Positions 13,930 to 14,475 of a stretch of DNA of 14,475 nt are shown here, in pieces. Made by a program: the position numbers and the translations under genes. The first letter of the stretch is position 1. The number at the start of each line of letters is the position of its first letter. Origin of the DNA: Lysobacterales bacterium. GTDB lineage: Bacteria; Pseudomonadota; Gammaproteobacteria; Xanthomonadales; Marinicellaceae. Location of the stretch: contig JALWML010000369.1 of NCBI GenBank assembly GCA_027083915.1, positions 1 through 14,475 on the forward strand, written 5' to 3'. The notes beneath the pieces were generated by a model. That model was not told the DNA's origin. It ran no database searches and saw only the letters and a list, made by a program, of their open reading frames with translations.

Positions 13930-14281
13930 ATGAGTAAAGATAAAACTATTTTAAGGTCAAAATGTAAGAACGCACTGGGATGAAGAAAGCGAAGCATGGC
14001 TTTTTTCAATCGTTGATGTGGTTGCGATTTTAGCAAACAATAATAGACCAAGAAAGTATTGGAATGACCTTAAAAAGAAACTAAAAGAGGAAGGAAGTGA
14101 ACTGTCCGAAAAAATCGGACAGTTGAAAATGGCTGCTCAAGATGGCAAAAACAAGTTAACTGATGTAGCAGATACTAAACAATTACTAAGGATCATCCAA
14201 TCTATTCCATCCCCAAATGCTGAACCCTTTAAACAATGGCTTGCCAAAGTAGGTTCAGAAAGACTTGATGAAACCCAATAG
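13930..14281 (+). pseudogene. Broken BRO-N-domain (phage antirepressor-type) gene
   Basis: The segment encodes a BRO family N-terminal domain, seen in phage antirepressors and related bacterial accessory genes. ATG at 13930 with upstream AAAAGGA gives MSKDKTIL, then the frame breaks at about 13950-13955. Restoring two bases there yields a continuous product: FEGQNVRTHWDEESEAWLFS, then IVDVVAILANNNRPRKYWND, KLTDVADTKQLLRIIQSIPS and NAEPFKQWLAKVGSERLDE. It then meets TAG TAG just after ERLDETQ, where intact family members continue for 100 residues or more. So it has a frameshift near the start and lacks the C-terminal half. A shorter product from GTG at 14018 is possible but would lack the domain's beginning. 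Confidence 0.75.
14100..14124. repeat. Perfect 10-bp hairpin inside the BRO-N remnant
   Basis: AACTGTCCGA (14100-14109) and TCGGACAGTT (14115-14124) are perfect inverted arms around a 5-A loop. The segment encodes SELSEKIGQL, so it may be only codon-driven. It shares TGTCCGA with the end of the nearby inverted-repeat element. No T-run follows on the plus strand. Confidence 0.4.
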
Positions 14282-14295
14282 TAGAGAGCTATTTT

Positions 14296-14475
14296 ATGAT
14301 GAAAAACTTACAAGGCGTACAAAAAACTATTTTTGAAAAACTAGACTTGCTACCAGAACATATTAACTTTCATGAATCTTTCAACAAACTTCGTGAGCAA
14401 TATATGAACAATCAGACTGTAGATTGGAGGTTTAATTCCTTTCATTGGGTCTTGGATACTCACAAAGTAGTAATG
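14296..14475 (+). CDS. Unrecognised protein, N-terminal 60 codons (partial, runs off window end)
   Basis: An open frame from ATG at 14296 (or the adjacent ATG at 14299) to the window edge, beginning MMKNLQGVQKTIFEKLDLLP and containing INFHESFNKLREQY and VDWRFNSFHW. A purine-rich AGAGAG lies 8-13 nt before the ATG. No signal peptide or membrane segment is visible in this part. I do not recognise the family. It follows the broken BRO-N gene by 12 bp on the same strand, so it is probably part of the same accessory block. Confidence 0.5.
   Translation, partial: MMKNLQGVQKTIFEKLDLLPEHINFHESFNKLREQYMNNQTVDWRFNSFHWVLDTHKVVM

Noticed and set aside
14018..14281. Intact 87-residue gene from GTG at 14018
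   Set aside because: Conserved BRO-N sequence continues upstream of this codon in the same frame to the frameshift, so it is a remnant, not a complete gene.
1..14475. CRISPR arrays, tRNA or rRNA genes, riboswitches
   Set aside because: No regularly spaced repeats, cloverleaf-like or conserved rRNA segments were seen on either strand by reading.

Overview
This is an AT-rich gammaproteobacterial chromosome segment. The best evidence is the block hfq-hflX-hflK-hflC-purA on the minus strand, a gene order typical of Gammaproteobacteria, plus an ispD-ispF pair and a ClpB close to the E. coli protein. The genus cannot be fixed from the sequence. The absence of mutL-miaA next to hfq and the run of secreted Sel1-like genes argue against a close enteric relative.

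Layout. Positions 1-1282 (minus) hold the N-terminal 427 codons of clpB, with a heat-shock-type promoter candidate upstream and a strong internal start site at codon 149. Positions 1283-1567 are intergenic and carry a nested palindromic repeat between clpB and the end of purA. Positions 1568-9499 (minus) look like one long transcription unit: M17-family aminopeptidase, HerA-like DUF853 ATPase, hfq, hflX, hflK, hflC, purA. Gaps are 2-90 bp, and extra promoter candidates lie before hfq and before hflX. Positions 9652-11679 (plus) hold three tandem paralogous genes for exported Sel1-like proteins that share an unusual C-terminal signature. Their last stop codon directly abuts the stop codon of a convergent minus-strand unit, ispD-ispF-M23 peptidase (13646 to 11680).

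The right end (13692-14475) looks like accessory DNA. It has a 162-bp element with long imperfect inverted repeats, a broken BRO-N-domain gene of phage antirepressor type, and the start of an unrecognised reading frame that runs off the window.

How the genes fit together. The minus-strand core joins RNA regulation (Hfq), ribosome rescue or splitting under stress (HflX), control of the membrane protease FtsH (HflK/HflC), purine synthesis (PurA) and proteolysis (M17 peptidase). ClpB adds protein disaggregation. IspD and IspF are two steps of the MEP isoprenoid pathway, co-transcribed with a probable cell-wall hydrolase. The Sel1 cluster is the least understood part and the best candidate for undescribed biology. 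I see no CRISPR array, rRNA, tRNA, complete insertion sequence or recognisable defence system.
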